A DNA stretch of 64,000 nucleotides from UBA4744 sp963718995 (GCA_963718995.1 CAVRAP010000001.1:62001-126000), one strand, 5' to 3'; numbered from the stretch's first letter, positions 1 to 9,394 are shown. Numbers and translations: made by a program. Notes: a model not told the origin generated them from the letters alone.

Positions 1-1
1 A

Positions 2-103
2 GCCCTCTACGGCTGGGTGGCGACCCAGAACCTCGAGGAGCGTTGGTCGGACGAAGCGAAGATCGACAGAACGGTCCTCGACCTGCTGCTTGCTACCGAT
101 TGA
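2..103 (+). CDS. C-terminal end of an unknown protein (partial)
   Basis: An open frame enters from the left edge and stops with TGA at 101-103, leaving 33 residues that begin ALYGWVATQNLEERW and end LLLATD. The piece looks helical and acidic, as at the end of a cytoplasmic protein. It is too short to assign to a family. The next gene starts 71 bases later on the same strand with its own strong ribosome binding site, so the two need not be co-translated. Confidence 0.55.
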   Translation, partial: ALYGWVATQNLEERWSDEAKIDRTVLDLLLATD

Positions 104-174
104 CTCTCTGCCACTGAGTTTTTCCGACGCGGCCGAGGTACATCGGCCTATGCTCCCTCCCGCGGGAGGAATAG

Positions 175-3100
175 ATGACCAATTTGGCTCTGCTCGGCCG
201 TTCCGAGCCACTGGACGCGATCGCCCGAGCGATCAACGCTGTTCGGGCAGGAGGGGTCGTCGTCATCTCCTTGGTTGGTGTTGCCGGCTCCGGGCGGACC
301 GCTCTTCTCGACGAGTATCAGCAACGTATCCAGGCGGCCGGTTTGCCGACCCGGCGCGCAGCCTTGTTTCCGGCCAGCGTCACCAGCTCTGGCGGGCTGG
401 CTGAGGCTCTTGGCGTCTCTCTCGAAGAAGTGCCGACGGAGCCGACGGCGTTGTTGGTTTCTGATGCGCAATGGGCCGACGGGACTTCCCTCGCAACCTT
501 GCAAGGAGTTCTCGCCGGTGAGAACGGTGGTGTTTTGCTGGTCGCAGCACACACGGACATCACCGGGTACAGGGAACTTGCCTTTCGACAGCTGACCGGC
601 ACGGCGGCGCGGGCGGGGTCATTCGAGCAACATAGGCTGGAACTCCTGACGGTGGACGACGTGGCCTCCGTCACCGCCACCCTCGAGGTTGCCCGCATTC
701 TGGTTGACCGCTCCGGCGGTCTTTCCCAAGACCTGGTCGAGAGTGTTGACCAGTGGATCGCAACGGGAACCCTGGCCTGGGAAGGCGAGAAACTTCTCGC
801 GTCGGGTCCACCCCCCGAGGCGGTTGGCGTTTGGGATCGGGTGGCAGCGCTCGATCGCCCGGCTCGCAAACTCGTCGAGGCCGTGAGCCTGGCCGCCAAG
901 CCGATCTCACTTTCGTTGGCCGCTTCGCTGCTTGCCATGCCCGGTGACGATGTGTTGGAAATGGGCGAGGCCCTCGCAGGCGAAGGTCTGTTGCGTGAAT
1001 CGGTTGAAGGCTTCATGCCGGTAAACGCGGCGGCCGCTGAACGGGTCGCCGATCGGATGGGCGACGTGCGACGTGCCCGGGCCTTCGGAGAACTAGCGGA
1101 TGGTAAGACGGCCATCGGGTTGGACGAACGGGAGCCGGCTGTGGTTGGCGGCTACTACCTGGCGGCGGCCCGCTGGGACGAGGCGCTCCGACTGTTGTCG
1201 GCTGCGGCGTTGGCGGCGGCGGATCGCCAAGCTTTCGGTGAGACCCTGCCGATCGTGGAGGGCGCCCTCCAGGCTTGCGAAGCATCTGGTTCAGAGGATG
1301 CCCAGCTAGAGGGTCGCCTGCGACTGGCTCGCGCCCAGTGCTATCAGGCTGCCGTTTGGCTGGATCTGGCGCTCGAGGATGCGGACGGTGCCGCTCTGTT
1401 GCTCTCCGGCTCGCGGAAGGTCGACGCCCTGGGGTATGCCGCCTCGGTGGCGCTCGATCTCCAACGATCCCAAGTGGCCGAGCGTTATGCCGCGTCGGGT
1501 TTGTACGAGGCGTTGGCGATCGAAGAGCCGGCCAAGCATGGATCTCTCTTGACGCTCCATGCCAGGATCATCAATCGCATGGGGTTCGGGGTGGAGGCCG
1601 ATGCCGAGTATCAGAAGGGCCTGGAGATCATTCGAAGTGTCGGAACCCCGATGCAGCTCCATTGGGCGCACGTGAATGGTGCATGGATTGTTTTTGATCG
1701 TGGCCAGGCTCGTCAGGCAGAGGTCCAGTTCGCCGAAGTGACGGAAGAAGCTGAGCGGCTGGGCGGCGTTTCGTGGCGTAGCGATCGAGAAGCACAATGG
1801 TCGCGCGCGTTGTTCATGCGCGGCATGATTACTGAGGGTCAATCCGCCCGAAAGCGCGCGATGAAGGATGCCGAGACTTCGGGTCTGCCAATCACGCACA
1901 TCCCCCACATGAGTCTCGCCGAGGGCGCCCTCGTGATCCACCGCTACGAGGATGCGCTGTTGGCCGCCGACGACATGTTGGCGGTGGCAATCCAGAAGCG
2001 GCTCGGTTGGGAGAACGCGGCTCGGTATCTGCGGGCCAATGCCCTGCATGGTCTGGGCCGCCTGGCCGAAGCTGCCGACGAGGTCCAGAACGCCATGGAT
2101 GCGACCCCTTCCGGCATCGACGGGTGGCGCTGGCGTCTGAAGATCCGGGTGCTGCAGTTGACCCTGGACGGTGCACGCGGTGTGCCGTGGCCCGAGGATG
2201 AGGCACTGACCCTCACCGATGAACTGCTCAACAACAAGTGGTACCTGACGGCGGCCCAGCTTCTCACCGCCCGGGCCGTTCACGAGAAGGATCCGAGGTT
2301 TGCCGAAGACGCAGCCGCGCTTGGCCGTGCAACTCGGAGTGCCGTCGCTGGGTGCCGAAGCTCTGCAGGCCGGGAATCTGTGGACGAAACCGGCCGGTGC
2401 AGCAGTCATCGCTGCGGTGAAGGAGATGGCGCACCACATCCCGGAAGGGTGGCGTGACGAGTGGAGTGTGCATCCTTCGATAGCTCCGGCGCTCGCCGCC
2501 CCCGATGTCGCCGACGAGGCCTACGAAGCTGCGGTGGCGGAGTTGGAAGGCGAGCTCGAAGAGTCTCTGGCCGCGGCCGGGTTCGGTTCGGTCGACACGC
2601 TGCTCAGCCCGGCGCAGCGCCGGGCCGGCGGACTGCGAAGAAGGCCACGCCGGCGCCCTCTCTGGCAGTTGGTCGCGGCCGGACTGGGCGGAGCTGCAGT
2701 ACTCGCGGTGGGAGGCATCCTGGCCGTCAACTTGTTCGGCCCGGACGAAGTAACTCCTACCACCGCGGCTCCGACCACGACCGCCCCAACGACTACGACG
2801 ACGACTCTGCCGCCGGAACCGTGGGAGACGGTTTTGGGGGTTCCGGCGAAGACGGATCGGGTGGCCGGTCAGTGGAGTTTCCGGGCGAACATTGGGGCGG
2901 ATGGGGCTACCGGTTTGCCGGGTGTGTCGTCGCGTCCGGTGTTGCCGTCGGCGGATGGGTTCTATTGGCAGGGTGAGGCCAGCGACCAGATTCGTTCGTC
3001 GCCGGCGATTTTTGGGGAGACGGTGATGTTCGGGTCGGACGACGGGAGGTTGTACGGGTTCGTGGTGACGTCGGGTCCGCCGGCTTTGTGGACCGTGGAG

Positions 3101-4035
3101 ACCGGGGGTGCGGTGGTTGGGGCGCCGATCATCGCGGAGGTGACTGCTCCGGGGGCGGGTCCGGGTTCGACCGATACGGAGATGCGGGTGTTTTTCGGGT
3201 CTTTGGATGGGCGGTTCCGATCCCGGGACGCGTTCCAGGCGACCGCTACCCCTTCGACCTTCCCGGTGTTGACTGACCTACCCCTGGCGGGTATTTCGGC
3301 GGCGGCTCTGGTTATGGATGATCGGGTGTTCTTCGGGACCGACGACGGGCAGGTGTATGCGCTTTCCGCCGGGGAGTTGCAGGTGCCGGTCTGGGAGGTC
3401 GCCGTTCGAAACCGGGAGCAAGGTGACGGTGGCTCCGGTTGGTTTGGACGGGTTTGTGTATGTGGGAACCGAGGCGGGGGTGTTGTGGAAGATCGATGCC
3501 GAGTTGGGGACCGGTGAGGTGTGTTATCCGGGGGGTGGGTTGTCGATCACGTCGGAACCGGTGATCGTCGGATGGGATCATCTACATCCCGATCCGGGAT
3601 GGGTCGACCATCGACGCGGTCCGGGCCGGGTCATGCGGTCCGGCTCCCTCGATCACCCTGTCCGCTCCGGTCGAGTCGTCCCCGGCGATCAACGGTGACA
3701 TTCTCTACACCGGCAACGGCCGATACCTCGAGGCGTGGGACCTTGCCACCTCTCAGACCCTGTGGAGGTTCCCCGGGGCCGACGTGCTTGGTGGTCTGCC
3801 CGGGGTGGTCCGCTGGCCCGTGGTGGTCAACGGTGGTATCTATTTCACTAGTGACGACGGGTGGTTGTGGGCGGTCGACAAAGACGGCCAGGAGCTGTGG
3901 AAATACAACCTGGGAGCCAGGTCGATCACCTCCCCGGCGCCCGGTACCGGCGTGGTGTTCGTCGCCGACCTGAACGGCACGCTGCACGCCATCGGCTGTG
4001 ACAATCTGCCCGACTGCGCCCAACCCGGCTCTTAG
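175..4035 (+). CDS. P-loop ATPase/TPR - membrane helix - PQQ beta-propeller protein (frameshifted)
   Basis: About 1,286 residues once three single-base insertions (near 2322, 3408 and 3572) are allowed for. Residues 35-43 are a Walker A loop (GVAGSGRTA) and 93-102 a Walker B-like LLVSDAQWAD, as in STAND/AAA_16 regulators. Residues of about 330-750 are Ala/Leu-rich TPR-like helical pairs. A single membrane helix lies at about 2660-2740 after an Arg-rich stretch, then a Thr/Pro stalk (2753-2815). Repeats of the type FFGTDDGQVYAL and YFTSDDGWLWAVDKDG follow, typical of PQQ-like (YncE/BamB-type) beta-propellers. By the positive-inside rule the ATPase is cytoplasmic and the propeller outside. GGGAGGA sits 5 bases before ATG 175. 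A signalling role is inference; no output domain such as a kinase, cyclase or DNA-binding fold is visible. The propeller part is richer in GGG and TTG codons than the ATPase part. Confidence 0.75.
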
Positions 4036-4466
4036 CGCCGGGCCAGGGCCTCGTCTGCCTGGCGAATCCGATCGGCCAGATCGGCCAGCATCGACAGGCC
4101 GATCTCCGGATGGGCGAGAATCAGACCGCGCAGGTCCCAGCGAGTGAGTTGCAGTGCATGAACCTCGTCGATGGCTACGACATCGGCCGAGCGCGGCGTG
4201 GCATGGTCTGAGACGAGCGCCATCTCCCCGAAGTACTCGCCGGGGCCGAGGGTCGCAAGGGTGGCGGGGCCTCTTCGTACTTCCACGGAGCCGTCGAGGA
4301 TGATCCAGAAACCTGCGGCACCGGTGTCACCCTGTTTCACGATGAGGTCACCGTCCGAGAAGGCGCGCGGGTTCGCTTCTTTGGCCACCGTGCCGATCTG
4401 ATTGTCGTCCAGACTCGAGAACAGAGGAACCTTCTTCAAGGCATCGATCGCATCAGGAGCCGCCAT
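4032..4466 (-). CDS. Cyclic nucleotide-binding domain protein
   Basis: A 144-residue protein that is almost entirely one cNMP-binding domain (Crp/Fnr effector type). It shows the early VPLFSSLDDNQI helix, a beta-roll, and the phosphate-binding cassette PGEYFGEMALVSDHATPRSA with the conserved Gly-Glu and Arg-Ser/Ala. No DNA-binding helix-turn-helix follows, so it is a stand-alone sensor or regulatory subunit rather than a full Crp factor. AAAGGA lies just before ATG 4466. Its stop overlaps by 4 bases the stop of the convergent beta-propeller gene. Ligand (cAMP, cGMP or none) cannot be read from sequence. Confidence 0.88.
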   Translation of the reverse strand: MAAPDAIDALKKVPLFSSLDDNQIGTVAKEANPRAFSDGDLIVKQGDTGAAGFWIILDGSVEVRRGPATLATLGPGEYFGEMALVSDHATPRSADVVAIDEVHALQLTRWDLRGLILAHPEIGLSMLADLADRIRQADEALARR

Positions 4467-4512
4467 GGGAGTTCCTTTCGTGAGCGCTCTAGAAACCCTA
4501 CCGGACGGAACG

Positions 4513-4561
4513 GTTTTGGCGCCTAACTTGCTCGATATTCATGCAACATAGGCGCCAAAAC
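4513..4561. repeat. Long palindrome, copy 1 of dispersed repeat
   Basis: Perfect 13-base inverted repeat, GTTTTGGCGCCTA at 4513-4525 and its complement at 4549-4561, around a 23-base spacer. The same arms, and 15 bases of the spacer (ACTTGCTCGATATTC), recur in inverted orientation at 14875-14921. It lies just downstream of glnR, between glnR and the cyclic nucleotide-binding gene, so it may act as a terminator or be a REP-like element. Confidence 0.85.
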
Positions 4562-4566
4562 GGGGA

Positions 4567-5190
4567 TTAACCGAACCGGTATCCGACCGAGCGGACCGTG
4601 GTGATCCAGCTGGCCCGCTCCTCACCGAGCTTGGAGCGGAGGCGCCGGACATGCACATCGACGGTGCGTGCCCCGCCGAAGTAGTCGTAACCCCAGACCC
4701 TGGACAGCAATTGCTCGCGGCTCCAGACCCGCCCCTGGTTTTCGATGAAGAAGCGCAGCAGCTCATACTCCATGTAGGTCAGGTCGACCGGTCTGTCGAT
4801 CACCGTGGCCTGATAGGTGGCGGTGTTCAGTTCGAGGTCTTTGAATCGGATGATCTCGCCGGCGGGTTCCTGGCGGGTGAGGCGGGCCAGGCGCACGCGC
4901 AACTCAACGGGATCCGGTGGTCCGATCAGGAAATCGGCTACGAAGCCTGCATCGCCGACGATCCCCGCCTGGGTGCGCTCGACGACCAGCAGCACGCTGA
5001 CGCCCAGGTCCTCAGCCAATCCACGCGCCCTCCTGAGGGCTGCTTCCGGCTCGTCGCCAACCTCAAAGACCGCTACCGCCCAATCACCTGATACCGGCTG
5101 GTCGGGCAGGGGAATCATCTCGGCCCCTGCCAGCAGCAATGCTTCGGCCAGTTGGCTCGAGGGCTCGGGGGGGTGGACGGCGACCAGCAT
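4567..5190 (-). CDS. glnR: GlnR-type OmpR-family nitrogen regulator
   Basis: A 207-residue orphan response regulator. The C-terminal half is an OmpR/PhoB winged helix (DLTYMEYELLRFFIENQG, then SREQLLSRVWGYDYFGG, RTVDVHVRRLRSKLG and ending TTVRSVGYRFG). The N-terminal half is a degenerate receiver: the usual phospho-Asp strand reads AVAVFEVGD and the conserved Lys is not evident, as expected for phosphorylation-independent GlnR proteins. ATG 5190 is chosen because its A is the last base of the upstream glutamine synthetase stop (TGATG), implying translational coupling; longer upstream starts would overlap that gene. GlnR is the global nitrogen regulator of many actinobacteria, and the location between glutamine synthetase genes supports the call. 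No partner kinase is nearby. Confidence 0.85.
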   Translation of the reverse strand: MLVAVHPPEPSSQLAEALLLAGAEMIPLPDQPVSGDWAVAVFEVGDEPEAALRRARGLAEDLGVSVLLVVERTQAGIVGDAGFVADFLIGPPDPVELRVRLARLTRQEPAGEIIRFKDLELNTATYQATVIDRPVDLTYMEYELLRFFIENQGRVWSREQLLSRVWGYDYFGGARTVDVHVRRLRSKLGEERASWITTVRSVGYRFG

Positions 5191-6515
5191 CAGAGGATGG
5201 GGAGGTATTCCTCGAGCTCGAACTTCGAAACATGGTGCTGGTAGCGGTCCCATTCTTTGCGCTTGTTGCGTAAGAACCAACCGAACACGTGCTCTCCCAG
5301 TGCGTCGGCGATCAGCTCCGAATTCTCCATGAGATCGAGGGCTTCCGAAAGGGTCTCGGGGAGCCGCTGGATCCCGGCCGCGGCACGCTCGCTCGACGTG
5401 AGGTCAAATACATTGCGCATCATCTCGGGCGGTAGCTCATAGTTTTGCTCGATGCCGCGCAAGCCGGCGGCCAGCAATACCGAGAAGGCCAGGTAAGGAT
5501 TGCAGGCTGAATCGGGCGATCGGTACTCGAGTCGTGTACTGGCCGGTTTGCCCGCCTTGACCGTTGGGACCCGCACCAGAGCCGATTGGTTGTTGCGAGC
5601 CCAGAACACGTAGACCGGTGCTTCAAATCCGGGCACCAACCGTTTGTACGAATTGACCCACTGGTTGGTGACGGCCGTTATCTCCCGGGCGTGGGTGAGC
5701 AGTCCCGCAATGAACTGCTGAGCGACTTTCGACAGCCGGTTCTCGCTGCCTGCTTCGTAGAAGGCGTTCTCGTCACCTTCGAAGAGCGACAGGTGCATGT
5801 GGAACCCGCTTCCGTCATGCTGCTCGAGTGGCTTGGGCATGAAGGTCGCGTAGATCCCGTGTTCGAGCGCTACTTCCTTCACCGTCAGCCGGAAGGTCAT
5901 GACGTTGTCGGCCATCGTCAAGGCGTCGGTGTACCGCAGGTCGATCTCGTGCTGGCTCGGTGAGACTTCGTGGTGCGAATACTCAACCGGAATGCCCAGC
6001 TGCTCCAGCGCATTGATCGTGGTCCGGCGGTATTCCTGGGCGACATCAAGAGGTGTCAGGTCGAAGTACCCGCCACGGTCGAGGACTTTCGGTTCCGGCG
6101 AGGTGTCCTCGAAGTAGAAATATTCGAGTTCGGGACCCACATAAAAGCTGTAGCCCAGCTCGGCTGCCTTGCGGAGGTTGCGCTTCAACACCCAGCGTGG
6201 ATCTCCCTCAAAGGGTTCGCCATCGGTCGTGAGAATGTCACAGAACATGCTGGCGACCTGCGTTGAGGGTCGCCAGGGAAGGATCTGAAACGTAGAAGGG
6301 TCGGGGCGAGCGATCATGTCCGCTTCCTGAATCCGGGCGTATCCGTCGATGGCCGACCCGTCGAACGTCATACCTTCCTCGAAGGCCACCTCGAGTTCGG
6401 CCGGACTGATCGACACCGACTTGAGGAATCCCTGCACGTCGGTGAACCACAGCCGGACGAAACGGATCCCTCGTTCCTCTACGGTGCGCAGCACATACTC
6501 AGCTTGTTTGTCCAT
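5190..6515 (-). CDS. Glutamine synthetase, short type I
   Basis: A 441-residue type I glutamine synthetase (ATP-dependent ligation of ammonia to glutamate, cytoplasmic dodecamer). Seen: the beta-grasp N-domain with FTDVQGFLKSVSI, the metal/ATP-binding GPELEYFYF, the HDGSGFHMHLS loop, the glutamate-binding NQWVNSYKRLVPGFEAP, and RLEYRSPDSACNPYLAF. It lacks the insertion and the YDLPPEE adenylylation loop present in the neighbouring larger enzyme, so it resembles the actinobacterial GlnA2-like/I-alpha class and should not be controlled by adenylylation. AAGGAG lies 8 bases before ATG 6515. It is followed without a gap by glnR and diverges from the second glutamine synthetase gene. Whether it truly makes glutamine or acts on another amine (as some GlnA paralogues do) is open. 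Confidence 0.93.
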   Translation of the reverse strand: MDKQAEYVLRTVEERGIRFVRLWFTDVQGFLKSVSISPAELEVAFEEGMTFDGSAIDGYARIQEADMIARPDPSTFQILPWRPSTQVASMFCDILTTDGEPFEGDPRWVLKRNLRKAAELGYSFYVGPELEYFYFEDTSPEPKVLDRGGYFDLTPLDVAQEYRRTTINALEQLGIPVEYSHHEVSPSQHEIDLRYTDALTMADNVMTFRLTVKEVALEHGIYATFMPKPLEQHDGSGFHMHLSLFEGDENAFYEAGSENRLSKVAQQFIAGLLTHAREITAVTNQWVNSYKRLVPGFEAPVYVFWARNNQSALVRVPTVKAGKPASTRLEYRSPDSACNPYLAFSVLLAAGLRGIEQNYELPPEMMRNVFDLTSSERAAAGIQRLPETLSEALDLMENSELIADALGEHVFGWFLRNKRKEWDRYQHHVSKFELEEYLPIL

Positions 6516-6590
6516 TCCGGTGACTCCTTGCGGTTTTCAACGGCAAAGGTAGCCGAGGCATCAGTCCCGACCTAACGGAAATCTGTCTTG

Positions 6591-6628
6591 GAAACACAAC
6601 GTTCACACTCCTGCAACCGTCCAGTAAC
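6591..6628. promoter_or_regulatory. Candidate GlnR box between divergent glutamine synthetase genes
   Basis: Four five-base half-sites follow each other with exactly six bases between them: GAAAC (6591-6595), TTCAC (6602-6606), GCAAC (6613-6617) and GTAAC (6624-6628). The Streptomyces GlnR box alternates gTnAC and GaAAC half-sites with the same 6-base spacing, and here the order is b-a-b-a. The site lies in the only shared promoter region of the two genes, about 48 bases before one start and 76 before the other. Binding is inferred, not shown. Confidence 0.5.
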
Positions 6629-6675
6629 TACGACCGGGTAGAAACCACCCAGCACAAAACGAGAGAGGACCATCC

Positions 6676-8097
6676 ATGCCGAAAACTCCGGCCGACGTTA
6701 TGGAGATGCTCAGCGCAGACGTTGAGTACATCGACCTTCGCTTCTGTGACCTGCCCGGCCAGGTGCAGCACTTCACCATTCCGGCCGGCCAACTCGACGT
6801 CGACTCGTTCGACGAAGGGTTTGGTTTCGACGGGTCTTCTATTCGTGGTTTCCAGGAGATCCAGGAATCGGACATGATCCTCAAACCCGATCCAGATACG
6901 GCTCTCATTGATCCCTTCATGGAACGCAAGACGCTGGTGCTCTACTGCTTCGTCCATGACCCCATCTCCCACGAGCCATACAATCGCGACCCGCGTTACG
7001 TCGCCAAGAAGGCCGAGCAGTACCTCCTGGGGACCGGATTGGCCGACGTTTCGTACTGGGGACCTGAGGCAGAGTTTTACATCTTCGACTCGGCCCGGTT
7101 CGACCAAAACCAGTACTCGGCCTTCTACGAGGTGGATTCGGTAGAAGGGGCCTGGAATACCGGCGCCAAGGAGGACGGACGGAACCTGGCCTACAAGCCC
7201 CGTTACAAAGAGGGCTACTTCCCGGTGCCGCCCACCGACCACTTCCAGGACCTCCGTTCGGAGATGTCTTCGGTGCTCCAGGAAGCCGGGATCGAGGTCG
7301 AGGTCCACCATCATGAAGTGGGTACCGCCGGCCAGGCCGAGATCGACATCCGCTACACGACCCTGCTGAGGCAGGCGGACAATGTCACGCTGTTCAAGTA
7401 CATCGTCAAGAACGTTGCCTGGCAGTACGGCAAGACCGTCACGTTCATGCCGAAGCCGATCTTCGAGGACAACGGATCCGGAATGCACACCCACCAGAGT
7501 TTGTGGAAGGACGGAATTCCGCTGTTCTACGACGAGACCGGGTATGCAGGCTTGTCCGACATGGCTCGCTGGTATATCGGCGGTTTGCTCAAGCACGCCC
7601 GGGCGGTGCTCGCTTTCGCCGCACCGACGACCAATTCCTATCGGCGACTCGTGCCCGGCTACGAAGCTCCGGTCAACCTGGTGTACAGCCAGCGCAACCG
7701 GTCGGCGGCGGTACGGATCCCCCTGTACTCACAGAAGCCCGCCCTCAAGCGTCTCGAGTTCCGCTGTCCCGATCCGGCTGCCAATCCCTATCTGTCGTTT
7801 GCCGCGATGCTGATGGCCGGACTCGACGGCGTCGAGAACCAGATCGAGCCGCCGCCTCCGGTCGACAAGGACATCTACGATTTGCCACCTGAAGAGTTGA
7901 AGAACCTGCCGTCGGTGCCGGGGAGCCTGGAGGAGGCGCTGGATGCCCTCGAGGCCGATCACGACTTCCTGTTGAAGGGCGACGTGTTCACTCCCGACTT
8001 GATCGAGTCATGGCTTACCTACAAGCGCGAATCCGAAGTCGATGCCATGCGTCTGCGTCCGCATCCTTACGAGTTCTACCTGTACTACGACATTTAG
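6676..8097 (+). CDS. glnA: Glutamine synthetase type I-beta (adenylylatable)
   Basis: A 473-residue GlnA with the features of the I-beta class: FCDLPGQVQHFTIP near the N-terminus, GPEAEFYIFD, HHHEVGTAGQAEIDIRY, the FEDNGSGMHTHQSLWK loop, TNSYRRLVPGYEAP, and RCPDPAANPYLSFAAMLMAG. The loop KDIYDLPPEE contains the Tyr (residue 401) that GlnE adenylylates in this class; GlnE itself is not in the window. Normal length for the family (about 470). GAGAGG precedes ATG 6676. This is probably the main ammonia-assimilating enzyme, and the candidate GlnR box upstream fits nitrogen-dependent transcription. Confidence 0.97.
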   Translation: MPKTPADVMEMLSADVEYIDLRFCDLPGQVQHFTIPAGQLDVDSFDEGFGFDGSSIRGFQEIQESDMILKPDPDTALIDPFMERKTLVLYCFVHDPISHEPYNRDPRYVAKKAEQYLLGTGLADVSYWGPEAEFYIFDSARFDQNQYSAFYEVDSVEGAWNTGAKEDGRNLAYKPRYKEGYFPVPPTDHFQDLRSEMSSVLQEAGIEVEVHHHEVGTAGQAEIDIRYTTLLRQADNVTLFKYIVKNVAWQYGKTVTFMPKPIFEDNGSGMHTHQSLWKDGIPLFYDETGYAGLSDMARWYIGGLLKHARAVLAFAAPTTNSYRRLVPGYEAPVNLVYSQRNRSAAVRIPLYSQKPALKRLEFRCPDPAANPYLSFAAMLMAGLDGVENQIEPPPPVDKDIYDLPPEELKNLPSVPGSLEEALDALEADHDFLLKGDVFTPDLIESWLTYKRESEVDAMRLRPHPYEFYLYYDI

Positions 8098-8130
8098 AGC
8101 AAGCCGTTTGAACGAAGACCCGCAGCGTAT

Positions 8131-9354
8131 CTAGAAGACTTCCTGGCACCAGGGGGCGGGGTGCCAGGCAAACATGGCATCCGCCCGGCGGATGTCATCG
8201 GGAGACCCGGCGACCCGGCCCGCGGCTGCCAGGTCCAGGGGCCGGACACCCCCCAGGTAGATGGCTCCAAGGTCGGCTGCAGAGAGGCGCACCTGGGGTG
8301 CAGATGTGCTGACGGCGCAGGTCACCTCATCGCCGTTGGCCTCCAGCAGATACGTGCCGTTGTTCCATTCGTTGAAATCGTCGGTGACTCCGATGGTGAT
8401 CTGGCCTTCCGCTGCATACTTGCGAGCAGCGAGAGCGGCCGGAATATCGATCGGGCACACCCAAAGAGAGTCGGAGATCCTGCGGGTCAGCCGGCGGGGG
8501 TCGGCCAGCAACCAGGGGAGTGGTGCATCGACCGGGAGGTTCCAGTAGCTGATCTGGCGAATGAGGTCGATCGAGGTGATGTAGCGCCAGAGGCCATCGA
8601 AGGCGGCGAGATCCATCGCCTGGAAATCGATGATCCGTACCTGTCCATTGGGGAAGTCATCATCGTCCCAGTCCTCTTTGGCCCGGTACTTCACATAGCC
8701 GCGGGGAACTTCCCGCTCCTCGTAGACGGCAAATCGGTAGGCGGTAGCACCTCCACGGCGGCTTTCCGGATCCCGGAAGACGCGCTCTTTCCACCAAGCG
8801 TCCGAGCGATCGAACATCCCGGGTCGCAAGAGGCGGGTCACCTGAAAGACGACGGGAAGCAATCGTTTCGCTTCATCAACCTCGACCAGGCGGACCCGGC
8901 CGGACCCTTCCGGGGGTCCAAGAAAGGCTGCGTGGCCGCGGTCGATGGTGGCGTTGACGTTGGTGGTCGCCGAACCGAATCCGAATCGTCCGTAGATCGA
9001 ACTTTCCGAAGCCCAAAGCCCCGCCACCACATCGCCCCGGTCGCGGGCCTCGTCGAGGTGGGCTCGCATCATCTGGCGAAGGACTCCCTGCCTGCGGTGG
9101 GTAGCGAGCACCGAGACCATGGTGGTTCCGGCGGCCGGAGCCGTCCCACCGGGCACGGTCAGGTCGAGACTGAAAGCCCCGGCCGTACCAATCATCTGGT
9201 TTCCGTCGAACGCGCCGACCGTACGGTCAATTTCAAGAATCGCGTTGAACGACTCCCGGCCCTCATCGGTGGGATCGACTCCGAACGCCAGTCCCATCAA
9301 CCGGCGGAAATCCGGTCGTTCGTCCTCAGTGATGGGGCGGATTGCGAAGGTCAT
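8131..9354 (-). CDS. eis: Eis-family GNAT N-acetyltransferase
   Basis: A 407-residue protein with the three-part Eis plan: an N-terminal GNAT domain, a second GNAT-like domain, and an SCP2-like C-terminal domain. The acetyl-CoA loop is VLATHRRQGVL (residues 82-92). Tyr121 in SSIYGRFGFG matches the general-acid Tyr of mycobacterial Eis. The chain ends in Phe, and in the known enzymes the terminal Phe carboxylate serves as general base, so the exact C-terminus is meaningful. Eis enzymes acetylate amines on aminoglycosides and on protein or peptide lysines; the physiological substrate here is unknown. It stands alone, convergent with glnA, 33 bases from it. Confidence 0.9.
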   Translation of the reverse strand: MTFAIRPITEDERPDFRRLMGLAFGVDPTDEGRESFNAILEIDRTVGAFDGNQMIGTAGAFSLDLTVPGGTAPAAGTTMVSVLATHRRQGVLRQMMRAHLDEARDRGDVVAGLWASESSIYGRFGFGSATTNVNATIDRGHAAFLGPPEGSGRVRLVEVDEAKRLLPVVFQVTRLLRPGMFDRSDAWWKERVFRDPESRRGGATAYRFAVYEEREVPRGYVKYRAKEDWDDDDFPNGQVRIIDFQAMDLAAFDGLWRYITSIDLIRQISYWNLPVDAPLPWLLADPRRLTRRISDSLWVCPIDIPAALAARKYAAEGQITIGVTDDFNEWNNGTYLLEANGDEVTCAVSTSAPQVRLSAADLGAIYLGGVRPLDLAAAGRVAGSPDDIRRADAMFAWHPAPWCQEVF

Positions 9355-9394
9355 GACCCGGCCATGCTACGCCTCACCATCGGCCGGAACGAGG

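Noticed and set aside
1306..2439. Long minus-strand open frame opposite the ATPase gene
   Set aside because: No domain, no ribosome binding site, and the plus-strand frame carries the Walker motifs and TPR-like repeats.
2300..4035. Propeller part as a separate gene
   Set aside because: Its frame joins the ATPase frame by removal of one base, and the joined chain reads smoothly through the TPR region to the membrane helix.
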